Source of the DNA: Brotonthovivens ammoniilytica
GTDB lineage: Bacteria > Bacillota > Clostridia > Lachnospirales > Lachnospiraceae
NCBI RefSeq assembly: GCF_025566885.1
Contig: NZ_JAOQJQ010000001.1
Span: 434,001 to 498,000, forward strand
Reading direction: 5' to 3'
DNA length: 64,000 bases
The notes beneath the pieces were generated by a model, which saw nothing but the letters and a program-made list of their open reading frames with translations, made no database searches and had not been told where the DNA came from. Made by a program: the position numbers and the translations under genes. Shown piece after piece: positions 7,818-16,776 of this stretch (its first letter is position 1; each line of letters opens with the position of its first letter).

Positions 7818-7846
7818 TTGCCTTAAATGTCAGTTTTAGTTATAAT
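7818..7846 (+). promoter_or_regulatory. Promoter of the pyroglutamate operon
   Basis: TTGCCT (7818-7823) and TATAAT (7841-7846) are separated by 17 bases. An inverted repeat with arms AAAACTGACA (7781-7790) and TGTCAGTTTT (7828-7837) has its right arm inside the spacer, which makes it a candidate operator. Confidence 0.65.
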
Positions 7847-7879
7847 AGAAAAGATATTGAGTGAAAGGAAGAAAACTAT

Positions 7880-9085
7880 ATGAATGAGACGAAAAAGAAA
7901 AACAGCGGAGCGCTGTTAGGAGCCGCATTTATTATGGCTACTTCAGCAATTGGGCCTGGCTTTCTGACTCAGACAGCCAAATTTACAAGCGATTTCAAAG
8001 CCAGCTTTGGTTTTGTTATTCTGATTTCCATTCTGCTGTCTATTGTAGTGCAGCTGAATGTATGGAGAGTATTATGCGTCAGCGGTATGCGAGGACAGGA
8101 TGTGGCAAATAAGCTGCTTCCGGGCCTTGGATTTGTGCTGGCATTTCTGATTGCGGCAGGAGGATTGATCTTTAACATTGGAAATGTAGGCGGCGGAGCA
8201 CTGGGATTTGATACTCTGCTTGGTATTCCCCAGACAGTGGGCTGCTTTTTGGCAGGCGGAATTGCTATTATAGTATTTTTATTAAAAAATGCCATGAAAG
8301 CTATGGATACGCTGACTAAAATACTGGCAGGGGTAATGATCGTTGTAATTTTTATTGTTATCTGTATTGTACAGCCTCCGGCAGGACAGGCTCTCAAAGA
8401 GACCTTTGCACCTTCTACAGGAATTACAGATCTGATGCCGGCGATTCTGACACTGCTGGGCGGAACCGTAGGCGGCTATATAACATTTGCCGGGGCTCAC
8501 AGATTAATTGATGCCGGGATTACAGGAAAAGAAAATTTAAAAGAAGTAACAAGAAGTTCTGTAACGGGAATTATTATTGCAACTATTGTCCGTGTATTTT
8601 TATTCCTGGCTGTATTAGGGGTTGTTGTGGCCGGTGTTGCGTTAAATATGGACAATCCGGCAGCGGATGCGTTCCGGCAGGGAGCAGGAGAGTTAGGATA
8701 CCGTTTCTTTGGTCTGGTACTGCTGTGTGCGGCAATTACTTCTATTATCGGAGCAGCTTACACATCTGTTTCCTTTTTAAAAACATTCCATAAGAGTATT
8801 GAAAAGAATGAAAAGTGGGTGACCATTGCTTTTATCGCCCTTTCTACTATTGTTATGGCGATTGTAGGACAGCCGGCAAAACTTCTTGTACTGGCGGGAG
8901 CTCTTAATGGTCTGATTCTTCCACTGACACTGGGAATCTGTCTGGTTGCTTCTCAGAAGAAAAAGATTATGGGAGAGGGATATAAACATCCAAAATGGCT
9001 TTTGGTTGTGGGAATTGTTGTTGTAGTTCTGGCAGTGTATCTTTGTATTACTTCTTTAAGCGGGCTGGGACAGCTGTTTGCTTAA
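7880..9085 (+). CDS. NRAMP-superfamily transporter, YcsG-like
   Basis: This 401-residue integral membrane protein has about 11 membrane segments in the LeuT/NRAMP arrangement. It resembles B. subtilis YcsG, which also sits with the KipI/KipA/LamB-type genes. The metal-binding motifs of true NRAMP are not present: the helix 1 DPGN motif is replaced by AIGPGF (residues 23-28) and the helix 6 MPH motif by FAGAHRLID. It is the first gene of an operon for pyroglutamate (5-oxoproline) breakdown, with pxpB 18 bases downstream. Uptake of 5-oxoproline or a related organic solute is a reasonable inference; metal transport looks unlikely. Confidence 0.82.
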   Translation: MNETKKKNSGALLGAAFIMATSAIGPGFLTQTAKFTSDFKASFGFVILISILLSIVVQLNVWRVLCVSGMRGQDVANKLLPGLGFVLAFLIAAGGLIFNIGNVGGGALGFDTLLGIPQTVGCFLAGGIAIIVFLLKNAMKAMDTLTKILAGVMIVVIFIVICIVQPPAGQALKETFAPSTGITDLMPAILTLLGGTVGGYITFAGAHRLIDAGITGKENLKEVTRSSVTGIIIATIVRVFLFLAVLGVVVAGVALNMDNPAADAFRQGAGELGYRFFGLVLLCAAITSIIGAAYTSVSFLKTFHKSIEKNEKWVTIAFIALSTIVMAIVGQPAKLLVLAGALNGLILPLTLGICLVASQKKKIMGEGYKHPKWLLVVGIVVVVLAVYLCITSLSGLGQLFA

Positions 9086-9103
9086 TATTTAGGAGGAAAG
9101 AAC

Positions 9104-9832
9104 ATGGATGGAGTTAAAATTCTCACAGAAGGGGATTCTTCCTTACTGATTGAATTTGGAAAAGAGATTTCACCTGAAATTAACGGGAAAATTACAGCTC
9201 TTGTTCATCTGTTAAAAGCCCAGCAGATCGAGGGTGTTGTGGATTTGATTCCGGCTTTTTGTTCTCTGCTGATTAATTATGATCCCAGGGTTATTACTTA
9301 TTCTAAATTAAAAAAAAGGCTGGAAAAACTGCTGAAACTGGAAGTGGAAGCAAAGCAGAGTGTGAAAAAGGTCATTGAAATTCCTGTATGCTATGGCGGA
9401 GAGTACGGACCAGATCTGGATAATATTGCAGAACATGCAGGGCTTAACAGAGAAGAAGTTATTAAAATCCATTCTTCCAGAGATTATCTGATTTATATGC
9501 TGGGATTCCTTCCGGGATTTTCCTATCTGGGAGGACTTGATGAGCGGATTCATACACCAAGACTGGCAAATCCGAGAATTAAAATCAGTGCCGGAAGCGT
9601 TGGAATTGGTGGTTCCCAGACCGGTATTTATCCTCTGGACTCACCGGGGGGCTGGCAGCTTCTTGGCATGACGCCTGTAAAAACTTACGATCCAAACCGG
9701 AATCAGCCGATTTTATTCGAAGCGGGAGATTATATCCGTTTTGTTCCGGTTTCCGAGGAAGAATATCTGAATATCAAAGATCAGGTGGATGCAGGTACCT
9801 ATGAATGCGCTATTCGCAGCATGGAGGTGTAA
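9104..9832 (+). CDS. pxpB: 5-oxoprolinase subunit PxpB (KipI family)
   Basis: This 242-residue protein is an AHS1/KipI-family subunit. Its hallmark is GFLPGFSYLGGL followed by PRLANPRIKISAGSVGIGG and DSPGGWQLLG. In the bacterial ATP-dependent 5-oxoprolinase, PxpB and PxpC form one component that acts with PxpA to open pyroglutamate to glutamate. The B. subtilis homologue KipI also inhibits the sporulation kinase KinA. The pxpC start lies 2 bases after its stop, and the two are probably translationally coupled. Confidence 0.95.
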   Translation: MDGVKILTEGDSSLLIEFGKEISPEINGKITALVHLLKAQQIEGVVDLIPAFCSLLINYDPRVITYSKLKKRLEKLLKLEVEAKQSVKKVIEIPVCYGGEYGPDLDNIAEHAGLNREEVIKIHSSRDYLIYMLGFLPGFSYLGGLDERIHTPRLANPRIKISAGSVGIGGSQTGIYPLDSPGGWQLLGMTPVKTYDPNRNQPILFEAGDYIRFVPVSEEEYLNIKDQVDAGTYECAIRSMEV

Positions 9833-9834
9833 AG

Positions 9835-10839
9835 ATGGGAATTCGTGTATTAAAAGGCGGTATGATGACAACGGTTCAGGATCTGGGAAGAACCGGTTAT
9901 CAAAGCCAGGGATTTAGTGTTTCCGGGGTGATGGATGTACGTTCGTTTAAGATCGCGAATCTGCTGCTGGATAATCCGGAGAATGAAGCTGTTTTGGAAT
10001 TTTCACTGGTAGGGCCTACTTTACAGTTTACATCCGAAACTATTGTAGCTATTACCGGCGGAGATTTTCAGCCTCTGATCAATAAGGAGCCTGCTCCCAT
10101 GTATACAGCTATCTATATGAACCGGGGGGATATTCTGGAATTTCAGGGAGCAAAAACGGGAAGCAGAGGTTATCTTGCCTTTTCCAGCTATCTGGATGTT
10201 CCGGTGGTTATGGGAAGCCGTTCTACAAATATCAAGTGCAGCATTGGCGGATTTAAAGGACGCAGGCTGATGGCTGATGATTATCTGGGATTTCGGATCA
10301 AAAGGCGGTATCTTCCGTATTTTCTATCCCGCCATCTAGAGCCGGATGACTTTAATCAGGATGAGGCAGATATCCGGGTAGTGATGGGACCTCAGGATGG
10401 GCAGTTTACCAGACAGGGAAAAGAGACCTTTTTAACCAGTGAATATACAGTTACCAGTGACTTTGACCGTATGGGATGCAGGCTGGAAGGGCCGTTTATT
10501 GCTCATAAAGAGACGGCAGATATTATATCGGATGGAATTGCTTTTGGAGCGGTACAGGTGCCGTCCCACGGAAAGCCCATTGTACTTTTATCCGACCGTC
10601 AGACAACAGGCGGATATGCCAAAATTGCTACGATAGCATCTGTAGATATTCCAAAACTGGTGCAGCGGAAAACAGAGCATAAAATTCGTTTTCAGGAGAT
10701 TTCGGTATCAGAGGCGCAGCAGCTTTTGGTGGATGAAATGAAGGAGTTTGATCAGATGAGAAAACAGATTTATCAGCCCTGTAAGGAAGTATTAGACTGC
10801 AGACTGGTTGCAAAAAGACTGGCAAAATTATTTCATTAG
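9835..10839 (+). CDS. pxpC: 5-oxoprolinase subunit PxpC (KipA family)
   Basis: This 334-residue AHS2/KipA-family protein starts at 9835 after GGAGGTG; the ATG at 9805 lies inside pxpB. Family hallmarks are TVQDLGRTGYQSQGF, GVMDVRSFKIAN and LSDRQTTGGYAKI. It partners with PxpB. The same two folds make up the carboxyltransferase part of urea carboxylase, which matters because the next two genes encode a biotin carrier and a biotin carboxylase. Confidence 0.95.
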   Translation: MGIRVLKGGMMTTVQDLGRTGYQSQGFSVSGVMDVRSFKIANLLLDNPENEAVLEFSLVGPTLQFTSETIVAITGGDFQPLINKEPAPMYTAIYMNRGDILEFQGAKTGSRGYLAFSSYLDVPVVMGSRSTNIKCSIGGFKGRRLMADDYLGFRIKRRYLPYFLSRHLEPDDFNQDEADIRVVMGPQDGQFTRQGKETFLTSEYTVTSDFDRMGCRLEGPFIAHKETADIISDGIAFGAVQVPSHGKPIVLLSDRQTTGGYAKIATIASVDIPKLVQRKTEHKIRFQEISVSEAQQLLVDEMKEFDQMRKQIYQPCKEVLDCRLVAKRLAKLFH

Positions 10840-10855
10840 AAAAGGAGCTTAAATC

Positions 10856-11275
10856 ATGGATCTGGATAAAATTGAACGACTAGTAAAAATTGTTGAAAAT
10901 TCATCCATGCTGGAGTTTTCAATTAAAGAGGGAAATACAAAAATTTCAATGAGCCGCAGCAGAGGAGCAGGGCAGACAGGAGAGGTTTTCGTATCCGATG
11001 TACAGCAGATGCCGGAGGAGACGGAAGATGAGAACTTTATCACCTCCCCCATTGTAGGAACTTTTTATTCTGCGCCGTCACCGGATGCACCGGCTTTTGT
11101 AAAAGTAGGAGACGTTGTAAAAGCAGGACAGACGGTTTGTATTCTGGAAGCAATGAAGCTGATGAATGAGATTGACTGTGAATATGACTGTGAAATCGAG
11201 GCAGTGCTGGTAAGTAATGAGCAAAAGGTAGAATACGGACAGCCGCTGTTTCGGGTGAAGAAGATACAAGATTAA
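10856..11275 (+). CDS. Biotin carboxyl carrier protein, AccB-like
   Basis: This 139-residue protein has an AccB-type N terminus (KIERLVKIVENSSMLEFSIK), a short linker and a biotinyl domain (about 62-137). The biotinylation motif is EAMKLMN with acceptor Lys101. The thumb-like insertion expected in AccB is present (YSAPSPDAPAFVKVGD). It stands between pxpC and biotin carboxylase, so its partner may be the PxpBC unit rather than acetyl-CoA carboxylase. No accA or accD is seen in the window. Confidence 0.92.
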   Translation: MDLDKIERLVKIVENSSMLEFSIKEGNTKISMSRSRGAGQTGEVFVSDVQQMPEETEDENFITSPIVGTFYSAPSPDAPAFVKVGDVVKAGQTVCILEAMKLMNEIDCEYDCEIEAVLVSNEQKVEYGQPLFRVKKIQD

Positions 11276-11285
11276 GGAGGCAGTG

Positions 11286-12632
11286 ATGTTTCGAAAAATA
11301 CTGGTAGCGAATCGGGGAGAGATTGCAGTACGCATAATCCGCGCCTGCCGGAATCTTGGTATTCGCAGTGTAGCCGTTTATTCCAAAGAAGATAAAAATA
11401 GTCTGCATGTACAGCTGGCGGACCAGAGGGTCTGCATCGGGGAAGGACCGGCCAGAAATAATTATCTGAATAAGGAACAGATTGTGACGGCAGCGTTAAA
11501 TATCGGAGCTGATGCTATACATCCCGGATTTGGTTTTTTGTCGGAGAATGCGGAGTTTGTAAGGCTTTGTGAAGAGAATGGGCTGACTTTTATCGGTCCC
11601 GGGGCAGATGTCATTGACAGTATGGGGAACAAATCCCAGGCCAGAAAGACCATGATGGATGCTGGAGTGCCTGTAGTTCCCGGAACAAAAGAGCCGGTGT
11701 ATGATGCTGAAACAGGCTTTGTTCAGGCAGAAAAAATTGGATTTCCGGTTATGATAAAAGCTTCTTCCGGAGGCGGCGGCAAGGGAATGCGTGTTGCCAG
11801 AGACAAAGAGGAGTTTGAATTTCAGTTTAATATGGCCCAGCGGGAATCTGCCAATGCTTTTGGGGATGATACCATGTACATAGAACGGTTTGTGGAAAAT
11901 CCCCGGCACGTAGAAATTCAGATTATGGCAGACCAGCATGGCAATATAGCAGCCTTGGGCGAAAGGGACTGTTCCGTACAGCGGAATCACCAGAAACTCA
12001 TTGAAGAATCCCCGTCACCGGCAATTTCTGATAAAATGCGTGCGTCCATGAACAAAGACGCTGTTCTTGCGGCTAAAGCAGTGGGGTATACCAATGCGGG
12101 AACTGTTGAGTTTATTTTAGATCCCTGCGGAACCTATTATTTTATGGAAATGAACACCCGTATCCAGGTAGAACACGGGGTCACAGAAATGGTAACAGGG
12201 ACAGATCTGATCGTAGAGCAAATCCGCGTTGCCATGGGAGAGCCTTTAAGCTTTTCCCAGAAAGATGTGAAAATAAAGGGACATGCCATTGAATGCCGGA
12301 TCAATGCAGAGATACCGGAAAAGAATTTTATGCCAAGTCCCGGGATTGTGAAACATATGCATCTTCCGGCGGGCAACGGTGTAAGAGTGGATACCGCATT
12401 GTATACCGGATATAAGATTCCTTCTGAATATGATTCTATGATTGCCAAAGTAATTGTTCATGCGCCTACACGGGATGCAGCCCTGCAGAAAATGCGCTCT
12501 GCACTGGATGAGATGGTAATCCTTGGAGTGGAGACAAATCTGGATTTTCAGTATCAGATTATGCGCCATCCTGTATTCTGTGACGGAAAGGCGGACACCG
12601 GTTTTATTGAGCGGATGATGAATTTAGATTAA
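11286..12632 (+). CDS. Biotin carboxylase, AccC-like
   Basis: This 448-residue ATP-grasp enzyme carboxylates biotin with ATP and bicarbonate. The start at ATG 11286 follows TAAGGAGG; GTG 11283 is the alternative. Motifs are ILVANRGEIAVRIIRA, the glycine-rich loop SSGGGGKGMRV and the active-site segment EMNTRIQVEHGVTE. That segment has Gly where most family members have Pro (HPVTE). Length is typical of stand-alone AccC. Its place inside the pxp operon suggests a dedicated biotin-dependent step. Confidence 0.94.
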   Translation: MFRKILVANRGEIAVRIIRACRNLGIRSVAVYSKEDKNSLHVQLADQRVCIGEGPARNNYLNKEQIVTAALNIGADAIHPGFGFLSENAEFVRLCEENGLTFIGPGADVIDSMGNKSQARKTMMDAGVPVVPGTKEPVYDAETGFVQAEKIGFPVMIKASSGGGGKGMRVARDKEEFEFQFNMAQRESANAFGDDTMYIERFVENPRHVEIQIMADQHGNIAALGERDCSVQRNHQKLIEESPSPAISDKMRASMNKDAVLAAKAVGYTNAGTVEFILDPCGTYYFMEMNTRIQVEHGVTEMVTGTDLIVEQIRVAMGEPLSFSQKDVKIKGHAIECRINAEIPEKNFMPSPGIVKHMHLPAGNGVRVDTALYTGYKIPSEYDSMIAKVIVHAPTRDAALQKMRSALDEMVILGVETNLDFQYQIMRHPVFCDGKADTGFIERMMNLD

Positions 12633-12651
12633 TGAGAGCAGGTGAAGAAAC

Positions 12652-13425
12652 ATGTATCAGGTAGATTTAAACAGTGATCTGGGTGAAAGCTTTGGACGTT
12701 ATACAATTGGAATGGATCAGGAGATTATACCGTTGATTTCGTCAGCAAATGTGGCGTGCGGATTTCATGCTTCTGATCCGGTGGTTATGATGGAAGCCGC
12801 TGCATCTGTAAAAGCAGCCGGCGGACAGATTGGCGCACATCCGGGATTCCCGGATCTGATGGGCTTTGGCAGAAGAAATATGAATATTTCTTTTGAGGAA
12901 GCAAAGGCATACACGCTCTATCAGCTTGGAGCTCTTGACGGAATCTGTAAAGTACACGGACTTAAATTGCAGCATGTAAAGCCTCACGGGGCTATGTACA
13001 ATATGGCGGCAAAAGATTACAAGCTTTCCAGGGCTATTTGCGAAGCTGTGGCAGAATTTGATCCAAAACTGATCATTCTTGGACTCTCAGGAAGCCAGAC
13101 CATTCAGGCGGCTAAAGACTGCGGATTAAATGCCGCCCTGGAGGTTTTTGCAGACCGGGCTTATGAAGAAGACGGAAGCCTGATGGACCGCCGCAAAAAA
13201 GGAGCTGTGATCCATGATGAGGAAGAGGCAATCCGGCGGGTAATTGGAATGATTAAAAAAGGAAAAGTGACTGCCATTACCGGAAAAGAAATTGCAATTC
13301 AGGCAGATTCCATCTGCGTACATGGTGATGGAGAAAAGGCTCTGCTGTTTGTGAAAAAAATACGCAGCACTCTCATGCAGGAGGGAATTAAAATCCGTCC
13401 TTTAAAAGCTCTTGGACATAAATAA
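12652..13425 (+). CDS. pxpA: 5-oxoprolinase subunit PxpA (LamB/YcsF family)
   Basis: This 257-residue protein has the family signature MYQVDLNSDLGESFGRY, then NVACGFHASDP, QIGAHPGFPDLMGFGRR and KPHGAMYN. PxpA is the hydrolase-like subunit that works with PxpBC to convert 5-oxoproline to glutamate in an ATP-dependent reaction. It is the last gene of the operon and is followed by a terminator. Having pxpA last, behind the biotin genes, differs from the E. coli order. Confidence 0.95.
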   Translation: MYQVDLNSDLGESFGRYTIGMDQEIIPLISSANVACGFHASDPVVMMEAAASVKAAGGQIGAHPGFPDLMGFGRRNMNISFEEAKAYTLYQLGALDGICKVHGLKLQHVKPHGAMYNMAAKDYKLSRAICEAVAEFDPKLIILGLSGSQTIQAAKDCGLNAALEVFADRAYEEDGSLMDRRKKGAVIHDEEEAIRRVIGMIKKGKVTAITGKEIAIQADSICVHGDGEKALLFVKKIRSTLMQEGIKIRPLKALGHK

Positions 13426-13431
13426 ATCAAG

Positions 13432-13466
13432 AACACCTTTCGTAAATGTGCGGAAGGTGTTTTATA
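13432..13466 (+). terminator. Terminator of the pxp operon
   Basis: The arms AACACCTTTC (13432-13441) and GGAAGGTGTT (13452-13461) form a 10-bp stem followed by TTAT. Confidence 0.6.
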
Positions 13467-13574
13467 TATAAACGCTCCGAAGCCGGCCAACTCTTTTTAT
13501 TACATATTTTTCAAAAACTGGTACATATTATAAATATCAATTGAAAAATTAATATCCAGAAAAGAGGGAAAAAT

Positions 13575-14186
13575 ATGGCAGTAGAATTTAAAAACAGTGT
13601 AACCAAAGATAATCTTATGAGAGCATTTGCCGGTGAGAGCCAGGCAAGAAACCGCTATACCTTTGCGGCATCCTGTGCAACAAAGCAGAAACAGCAGGCG
13701 CTGGCACAGATTTTTACGTATACTGCAAATCAGGAAAAGGAACACGCAGAGGTTTTTTATCATCTTCTGACAGAACTGGCCGGTGAGACGATTCATGTAG
13801 ACGGAGGCTATCCTGTGGATATTTCTGAAAATCTGGCTGAACTTCTCCGCATGGCTCAGCACAATGAGTATCAGGAGCATGACGATGTTTATAAAAACTT
13901 TGGCGATAAAGCCAAGGAAGAGGGACTTGATCAGGTAGCTGCGAAATTTTATATGATATCCAAAATTGAAAAGACCCATGGCGACCGGTTTGGCAAATTG
14001 GCAGAACTTCTTGAAACAGGAAAACTGCATGTTTCTGATGTTAAAACCGGGTGGATCTGCTTAAATTGCGGGCATATTTATGAGGGAGAATGTGTTCCGG
14101 AAAAATGTCCGGTCTGTGAGTCTGACAGAGGGTATTTTATCCGTCTGGAGTTTGCACCATTTGCAAAGGGAAATTGTTCAAAATAA
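13575..14186 (+). CDS. rbr: Rubrerythrin
   Basis: This 203-residue non-haem di-iron peroxidase reduces hydrogen peroxide in anaerobes. The N-terminal four-helix ferritin-like domain carries the di-iron ligands (GESQARNRY, NQEKEHAEVF, and EKTHGDRF). The C-terminal rubredoxin-like domain has two Cys pairs (CLNCGHIYEG and CPVCES). The gene is single, with its own AGAGGG site. It belongs to the same protective set as AhpC, desulfoferrodoxin and ferritin elsewhere in the window. Confidence 0.96.
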   Translation: MAVEFKNSVTKDNLMRAFAGESQARNRYTFAASCATKQKQQALAQIFTYTANQEKEHAEVFYHLLTELAGETIHVDGGYPVDISENLAELLRMAQHNEYQEHDDVYKNFGDKAKEEGLDQVAAKFYMISKIEKTHGDRFGKLAELLETGKLHVSDVKTGWICLNCGHIYEGECVPEKCPVCESDRGYFIRLEFAPFAKGNCSK

Positions 14187-14303
14187 ATTTTGTTCAAGGT
14201 AAATTTCATTTATGAGCGTTAAGTTGGAAACCTTTCTTGCGGCAGATTAGAAAAAATGTTAGTATAGTAACACTATAATTTGTCGAAATAAGGGGGAGCG
14301 CGC

Positions 14304-16019
14304 GTGAAAAGAAGCAGGATCAAAGCAGCCCGGGGTGAGTGCAGTGCAGATCTGGTATTAAAAAACGGAAATATACTGAATGTTTTTACCGAGGAAATCG
14401 TAAAGGCTGATGTGGCCATTGTTGGAGATACCATTGTGGGGATTGGAAATTACCGGGGTAACAGAGAAATTGACTGTACCGGGAAATACCTGACACCGGG
14501 TTTGATTGACGGACATCTTCATATTGAGAGTTCCATGATTTCTCCTCTTGAATTTGCAAAGTTTATTTTGAAGAAGGGTACCACAACGATGATTGTGGAT
14601 CCTCATGAGATTGTAAATGTTTCCGGCTCCCGGGGCATGGATTATATTCTGGATGCTACTGAGGACATACCGGTCAATACTTTTGTGATGGTACCCTCTA
14701 GTGTTCCCTCCAGTGATGTAGAGATCAACGGAGCCGGAAAGTTTCTGGCGGAGGAGATGAAACGTTACCGGGAACATAAACGTGTCCTTGGATTTGGCGA
14801 GATGATGCGGTTTATGGACGTGATTGATGAACAGGAAGAGACCATGGATAAGATCCGGGCATTTGAAGATATGATCATGGATGGGCATGCACCGGGACTT
14901 TCCGGGAAAGATGTTCAGGCCTACCGGACAGCCGGCATCTGTAATGATCATGAATGTGCCGGAAAAGAAGAAATGCTTGAGAAGCTTCGGGCCGGGTTTT
15001 ATATTTTGATCCGGGAAGGCAGCGGCGCCAGAAACCTGGGAACACTGGTGACAGTACTCCGGGATTGTCAGCTGCCCTTAGAACAGTGTATGTTCTGTAC
15101 CGATGATAAACATCTGGAGGATATTGAACGTGAGGGGCATATCAATCACTGTGTCAGAAAAGCCGTAAAACTTGGGATTCCCGTTGCAAAAGCTTATAAA
15201 ATGGCTTCTTATTATGCGGCGCGGGCATATGGACTGAAAAATCTGGGAGCCATCGGTCCCGGATACAGGGCTGATATTTTGATTATGGATGATCTAAAAG
15301 AGGTAAATCCTAAGATTGTTATAAAAGGCGGACAGGTTGCAGATGAACAATGGCTTTCTTCTTTTTCTTATAAAATAAAGGATGAGACATTGCTGCGTAC
15401 TGTAATTTGTGATGCTTTGACCGTGCAGAAATTAAGCCACAAAAAAATGATAGAGGATCATGTAATTGAGATGGTACCCCACCAGCTTTTAACGATCTGC
15501 AGACTAGAAGAGATTCCGGGGGAACATGGTATATTTTGTCCAAATGAAGAGTATACAAAACTCTGCGTGGTAGAACGGCACGGAAAAACCGGACATGTAG
15601 GAATTTGTCCACTGAAAGGATACGGAATTAGAAATGGAGCGGTAGCTACTAGTGTTTCCCATGATTCCCACAATATTATTGCGGCGGGGGATAATGATGC
15701 TGATTTGATTGCTGCGGTAGAAGAACTGCGAAGAATACAGGGTGGGTATGTCATTGCCTCAGAAGGAAAGGTCGCAGCTTTTCTGCCTCTTGAAATTGCA
15801 GGGCTTATGAGTCTGGATACAGCGGAACATGTGCAGAAAAAAGTCCAGGAGATGGTGGCGCTTGCGCGGAAACTTGGGGTGCCTGAAACATTGGATCCAT
15901 TTATTACACTATCGTTTCTGGCACTGACTGTGATTCCGGATATACGCCTTACCGAAAATGGCCTGTATGATGTAAATGATAGACATTTTTTACAGGTATT
16001 TTCGGATGAACTCTGTTAA
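14304..16019 (+). CDS. ade: Adenine deaminase
   Basis: This 571-residue amidohydrolase-fold enzyme converts adenine to hypoxanthine in purine salvage. It starts with GTG after AGGGGGAG. Metal-binding motifs are GLIDGHLHIESSM and DPHEIVN, and CTDDKH carries the catalytic Asp. The C-terminal domain typical of bacterial Ade (GGYVIASEGKVAAFLPLEIAG-like segment) is complete. Length is normal. No purine riboswitch is recognised in the 117 bases upstream. Confidence 0.96.
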   Translation: MKRSRIKAARGECSADLVLKNGNILNVFTEEIVKADVAIVGDTIVGIGNYRGNREIDCTGKYLTPGLIDGHLHIESSMISPLEFAKFILKKGTTTMIVDPHEIVNVSGSRGMDYILDATEDIPVNTFVMVPSSVPSSDVEINGAGKFLAEEMKRYREHKRVLGFGEMMRFMDVIDEQEETMDKIRAFEDMIMDGHAPGLSGKDVQAYRTAGICNDHECAGKEEMLEKLRAGFYILIREGSGARNLGTLVTVLRDCQLPLEQCMFCTDDKHLEDIEREGHINHCVRKAVKLGIPVAKAYKMASYYAARAYGLKNLGAIGPGYRADILIMDDLKEVNPKIVIKGGQVADEQWLSSFSYKIKDETLLRTVICDALTVQKLSHKKMIEDHVIEMVPHQLLTICRLEEIPGEHGIFCPNEEYTKLCVVERHGKTGHVGICPLKGYGIRNGAVATSVSHDSHNIIAAGDNDADLIAAVEELRRIQGGYVIASEGKVAAFLPLEIAGLMSLDTAEHVQKKVQEMVALARKLGVPETLDPFITLSFLALTVIPDIRLTENGLYDVNDRHFLQVFSDELC

Positions 16020-16058
16020 AAAGCATAAGGTTATCTGTATAGGTAACTTGTTACTGAT

Positions 16059-16115
16059 AATTCTTAATAAAAGCTGGAATATTATGAGTTTTGGCTTTTA
16101 TTAAGAATTTTTTTT
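16059..16115 (+). terminator. Strong terminator after ade
   Basis: A perfect 16-bp stem (AATTCTTAATAAAAGC at 16059-16074, complement at 16094-16109) with a 19-base loop is followed by a T tract. Confidence 0.85.
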
Positions 16116-16132
16116 GAATATGAATGAAAGAA

Positions 16133-16185
16133 TTGACGAAAATAAGAAAGAATGTTAAGTTTTAATGAGTTAGCTATAACTAACT
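16133..16185 (+). promoter_or_regulatory. ahpC promoter with quasi-palindromic operator
   Basis: TTGACG (16133-16138) and a weak TAAGTT (16156-16161) have a 17-base spacer. The quasi-palindrome GTTAGCTATAACTAAC (16169-16184) lies at the expected start of transcription. A 14-of-16 match occurs upstream of the Fez-like operon at 19650. The binding regulator is unknown. Confidence 0.45.
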
Positions 16186-16212
16186 TAAAAAATTAAATAT
16201 AGGAGGTAAATT

Positions 16213-16776
16213 ATGTCATTTATTGGAAGAGAAGTTTCTGATTTTAAAGTTCAGTCATATCAGAATCATGAGTTTAAAGAGGTCACCAGAGAGGATATCC
16301 TTGGAAAATGGTCTGTATTTTTCTTTTATCCTGCGGATTTTACTTTTGTATGCCCTACAGAATTGGAAGACCTGGCAAATAAATATGAGGATTTTAAAAA
16401 GATAAATTGTGAAATTTATTCTGTTTCCTGTGATACACATTTTGTTCATAAAGCATGGCATGATGCATCAAAAACAATTCAGAAAATACAGTATCCTATG
16501 CTTGCAGATCCTACCGGGGCGCTGGCAAGAGATTTTGATGTGATGATTGAAGAAGACGGACTGGCAGAACGAGGAAGCTTTATTGTAAATCCGGAAGGAA
16601 AAATTGTTGCATATGAGGTAATTGCAGGAAACATTGGTAGAAATGCAGACGAATTGTACCGCCGTGTGCAGGCTTCTCAGTTTGTTGCAGAACATGGTGA
16701 TGAAGTGTGCCCTGCAAAATGGCAGCCTGGTGCTAAGACACTGAAACCAAGCCTTGATCTGGTAGGATTGATTTAA
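16213..16776 (+). CDS. ahpC: Peroxiredoxin AhpC
   Basis: This 187-residue typical 2-Cys peroxiredoxin reduces hydrogen peroxide and organic hydroperoxides. The peroxidatic Cys47 sits in DFTFVCPTELE and the resolving Cys166 in DEVCPAKW. A TAGGAGG site precedes the ATG. The stop overlaps the next start by one base, so AhpC and its reductase are coupled. Confidence 0.97.
   Translation: MSFIGREVSDFKVQSYQNHEFKEVTREDILGKWSVFFFYPADFTFVCPTELEDLANKYEDFKKINCEIYSVSCDTHFVHKAWHDASKTIQKIQYPMLADPTGALARDFDVMIEEDGLAERGSFIVNPEGKIVAYEVIAGNIGRNADELYRRVQASQFVAEHGDEVCPAKWQPGAKTLKPSLDLVGLI

Noticed and set aside
14187..14303. Purine riboswitch before adenine deaminase
   Set aside because: No conserved purine aptamer loops or long stems were found in these 117 bases.
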